DNA from: an uncultured Bacilli bacterium
Lineage (GTDB): Bacteria; Bacillota_I; Bacilli_A; RFN20; CAG-288
Length of the DNA: 7,610 nucleotides
Assembly: GCA_948525355.1 (NCBI GenBank)
Contig: CAOSOP010000050.1
Span: forward strand, 1 to 7,610
Direction: 5' to 3'
This document shows positions 5,578-7,610 of this stretch, in pieces. Below the pieces are notes generated by a model. It was not told the DNA's origin. It made no database searches and worked only from the letters and a program-made list of their open reading frames with translations. How positions within the stretch are numbered: position 1 is the stretch's first letter; each line of letters begins with the position of its first letter. Both the position numbers and the translations under genes were made by a program.

Positions 5578-7501
5578 TATTAAAACTGCAACTGGTCATT
5601 ATGCTAATGTTAAAGGACAAACCTTTAAGAATATTGGCCGTATATTAAAGGAACTATGGCATTTCGCACATTTCCGATTAATAGTATTGTTCATTTGCGT
5701 CATTCTTTCTTCCTTATCGCAGACAACTGGTGCTATATTTATGGCACAGATTATTAACAATGTCATTGAACCAGCTGTTTCAGGAGGACAAACTTTTACT
5801 GAAATGTCAAAAGTGTTAACGAAATACATTCTTATCATGGCATCAATTTATACTGTTGGATTAATTGCAAATATATTGTATACACAGTTGTTAGCTATTT
5901 TGGTCCAAAAGTTTTTGAACCATTTAAGAAAATTAACATTTGATAAAATGGAAAAACTTCCTATTAAGTATTTTGATACACACACGCATGGAGATATCAT
6001 GTCAATTTATACAAATGATATCGACGCTATAAGAGAATTTGTTTCTTCTTCACTTATATCGGTTGTTTCAAGTGGATCTATCATCATAGCTCTTATATTT
6101 ATAATGATGATCTATTCCATTTATCTCGCACTCATCGTTTTTGTTGCAGCTTTCTTTATGGTTTTTGTATCTAAGAAGTATGGAACACGCGCGAGCAAAT
6201 ACTTTGTTAAGCAACAAAAGGCTATAGGTAATGTCGAAGGATTTGTTGAAGAAGCGATGATAGGAATGAAGGTCATTAAAGTCTTCTGTCACGAAGAAGA
6301 AATAATTGAAGAATTTGATAAAAGAAATGACTATTTAAAAACATGTTCTACTAAAGCAAATACCAATGGTAATATTCTAGGTCCTGTAGTAGGTAACATA
6401 GGAAACATCTTATATGCTATTGTTGCTGTTCTTGGTGTTACATTAGTAATTCAAAAAGTCCCTAATCTTACACTTATTGGACTCATTGAGTTTGAAATAG
6501 GATATGTTGTTTCATTTTTAGGAATGGCTCGTCAATTCACTCGTAATATAAATAATATATCTATGCAAACCAACTCCATTGTTATGGGCTCTGCTGGTGC
6601 ATCTAGAGTATACGATTTACTTGGAGAAGAAGATGAGTGTGATGAAGGATATGTAACATTAACTAATGCAAAATATGATGAATCAAATAATCTTGTTGAG
6701 TGCAAAGAAAAAACTGGAATATGGGTTTGGAAAAAAGTTGTTGATGGTAAAACAGAATTAATCAAACTTTGCGGTGATATAAGAATGAATGGCGTTTATT
6801 TTTCTTACGATGGAAATAAAACAATATTAAAGGATATTAACCTCTATGCTTTCCCAGGACAAAGAGTTGCGTTTGTTGGTGCAACTGGTGCTGGTAAAAC
6901 AACGATCACTAATTTAATAAACCGTTTCTATGACATTCAAGAAGGTGAGATAACTTATGATGGTATAGATATAAAGAATATTAAAAAAGATGATTTAAGA
7001 AAGAGTTTAAGCATTGTACTACAAGATACAAACTTGTTTACTGGAACAGTTAAAGATAACATAAAGTATGGTAAGTTAGATGCGACAGATGAAGAAGTGT
7101 ATAATGCCGCAAAAACAGCAAATGCTTATGACTTCATCATGCGTTTGCCAAATGGATTTGACACAATGCTTGAATCTGATGGTGCTAATTTGTCACAAGG
7201 TCAAAGACAATTGCTATCAATTGCACGTGCGGCCATAGCCGATGCTCCAGTTATGATAATGGATGAGGCAACTTCCTCCATTGACACAAGAACAGAAGCA
7301 TTGGTACAAGAGGGTACAAACAAGTTGATGATGGGTAGAACCGTTTTCTTCATTGCACATCGTTTATCTACAGTTAAAAAATGCGATGTTATAATGGTGT
7401 TAGAAAATGGTGTAATTATCGAAAGAGGAAATCATCAAGAGTTGATTGATAAAAAAGGAAAGTATTATCAGCTTTATACTGGTGTATTTGAATTGGATTA
7501 A
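5561..7501 (+). CDS. ABC exporter half-transporter, catalytic-site subunit
   Basis: This 646-residue protein completes the exporter. I chose the ATG at 5561 because AGGG (5551-5554) lies six bases before it; an in-frame ATG at 5567 is the alternative, and longer readings would start deep in the preceding gene. A cytosolic tail of about 36 residues precedes six likely membrane helices (about 37-66, 88-115, 162-184, 186-205, 276-298, 304-325). The ATPase domain has A-loop Y416, Walker A GATGAGKT (440-447), Q488, Walker B VMIMD (564-568) followed by catalytic E569, and switch H600. The signature is LSQGQ (544-548), where the first Gly is Gln. With the first subunit's intact signature, its Walker motifs form the single competent ATP site, and its altered signature faces the degenerate one. 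Between membrane and ATPase domains is an extra stretch of about 50 residues (356-405) containing GIWVWKK, seen in a clostridial exporter subfamily. The gene is followed by a strong terminator. Confidence 0.95.
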   Translation: MKMKGNIKTATGHYANVKGQTFKNIGRILKELWHFAHFRLIVLFICVILSSLSQTTGAIFMAQIINNVIEPAVSGGQTFTEMSKVLTKYILIMASIYTVGLIANILYTQLLAILVQKFLNHLRKLTFDKMEKLPIKYFDTHTHGDIMSIYTNDIDAIREFVSSSLISVVSSGSIIIALIFIMMIYSIYLALIVFVAAFFMVFVSKKYGTRASKYFVKQQKAIGNVEGFVEEAMIGMKVIKVFCHEEEIIEEFDKRNDYLKTCSTKANTNGNILGPVVGNIGNILYAIVAVLGVTLVIQKVPNLTLIGLIEFEIGYVVSFLGMARQFTRNINNISMQTNSIVMGSAGASRVYDLLGEEDECDEGYVTLTNAKYDESNNLVECKEKTGIWVWKKVVDGKTELIKLCGDIRMNGVYFSYDGNKTILKDINLYAFPGQRVAFVGATGAGKTTITNLINRFYDIQEGEITYDGIDIKNIKKDDLRKSLSIVLQDTNLFTGTVKDNIKYGKLDATDEEVYNAAKTANAYDFIMRLPNGFDTMLESDGANLSQGQRQLLSIARAAIADAPVMIMDEATSSIDTRTEALVQEGTNKLMMGRTVFFIAHRLSTVKKCDVIMVLENGVIIERGNHQELIDKKGKYYQLYTGVFELD

Positions 7502-7512
7502 TCGAGCATTGT

Positions 7513-7542
7513 GAAACAGCTGTAATAAGCTGTTTCTTTTTT
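7513..7542 (+). terminator. intrinsic terminator of the MarR-ABC operon
   Basis: GAAACAGCT (7513-7521) and AGCTGTTTC (7528-7536) form a perfect nine-pair stem with a six-base loop, directly followed by six T (7537-7542). It lies 11 bases after the stop codon of the second ABC gene. Confidence 0.93.
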
Positions 7543-7544
7543 AT

Positions 7545-7610
7545 CTCACCTCCCCTTCACACCGCACCCACCCCGAGAGCGCTGCCCCGGGCAGCGGCCG
7601 AGGCGGCGTT
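7545..7610. repeat. GC-rich intergenic block, divergent repeat copy 4 (runs off the right edge)
   Basis: Right after the terminator, base composition jumps from AT-rich to very GC-rich. The first bases, CTCACCTCCCCTTCACACCGC (7545-7565), resemble the reverse complement of the left-end copy (CTCGCCCCCACTTCCTACACCGC), allowing small gaps. Further in is a perfect dyad, CGCTGCCC (7580-7587) and GGGCAGCG (7589-7596). No gene is visible. I read it as a diverged member of the same repeat family, cut by the window edge, with an assembly or contaminant join as the alternative. Confidence 0.45.

Noticed and set aside
1..7610. CRISPR array, tRNA, rRNA or riboswitch.
   Set aside because: No regularly spaced direct repeats, cloverleaf pattern or known riboswitch core was seen on either strand.

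Overview
The window is AT-rich with typical low-GC Gram-positive signals: strong GGAGG-type Shine-Dalgarno sites, near-consensus sigma-A promoters, a GNAT/YoaP-type acetyltransferase, and a MarR gene followed by paired ABC half-transporters. The best guess is a member of the Firmicutes, probably an uncultured Clostridia-like organism. No rRNA or tRNA gene is present, so the lineage is an inference.

Left third (1-1874, minus strand): an AAA/DUF4143 ATPase (61-1254) is preceded by an unrecognised reading frame (1251-1604) that overlaps its start by four bases and has no convincing start of its own. Upstream of that lies a long GC-rich inverted repeat (1680-1760), then a 35-codon gene that appears broken by a one-base frameshift (1766-1874). 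GC-rich sequence of the same family occupies the first 55 bases of the window.

Middle (1875-3261): a non-coding gap leads to a good extended -10 promoter and a GNAT acetyltransferase with a YoaP/thioredoxin-like C-terminal part. A 65-residue zinc-ribbon protein follows 33 bases later, then a hairpin terminator. This block uses more GC-rich codons than the operon to its right.

Right half (3289-7542): a compact, self-contained operon. A consensus promoter overlaps, at its start site, a perfect 19-base palindrome suited to a MarR-type repressor. The MarR gene is followed after one base by the first ABC half-transporter, and the second overlaps the first by 17 bases. A strong intrinsic terminator ends the unit. 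The ABC motifs are complementary: the first protein has a degenerate Walker B and switch glutamine but an intact signature, while the second has the catalytic Glu and His but an altered signature. This is the pattern of a heterodimeric exporter with one working ATP site. The simplest reading is a ligand-derepressed drug or toxic-metabolite exporter; its substrate cannot be read from the sequence.

The most unusual feature is the GC-rich repeat family at the junctions (1-55, 1680-1760, a short piece at 3269-3279, and a divergent copy at 7545-7610). Two copies sit exactly five bases after a TAA stop codon. I see no clear new defence or metabolic system; the repeat family and the damaged small genes beside it are what deserve a second look.
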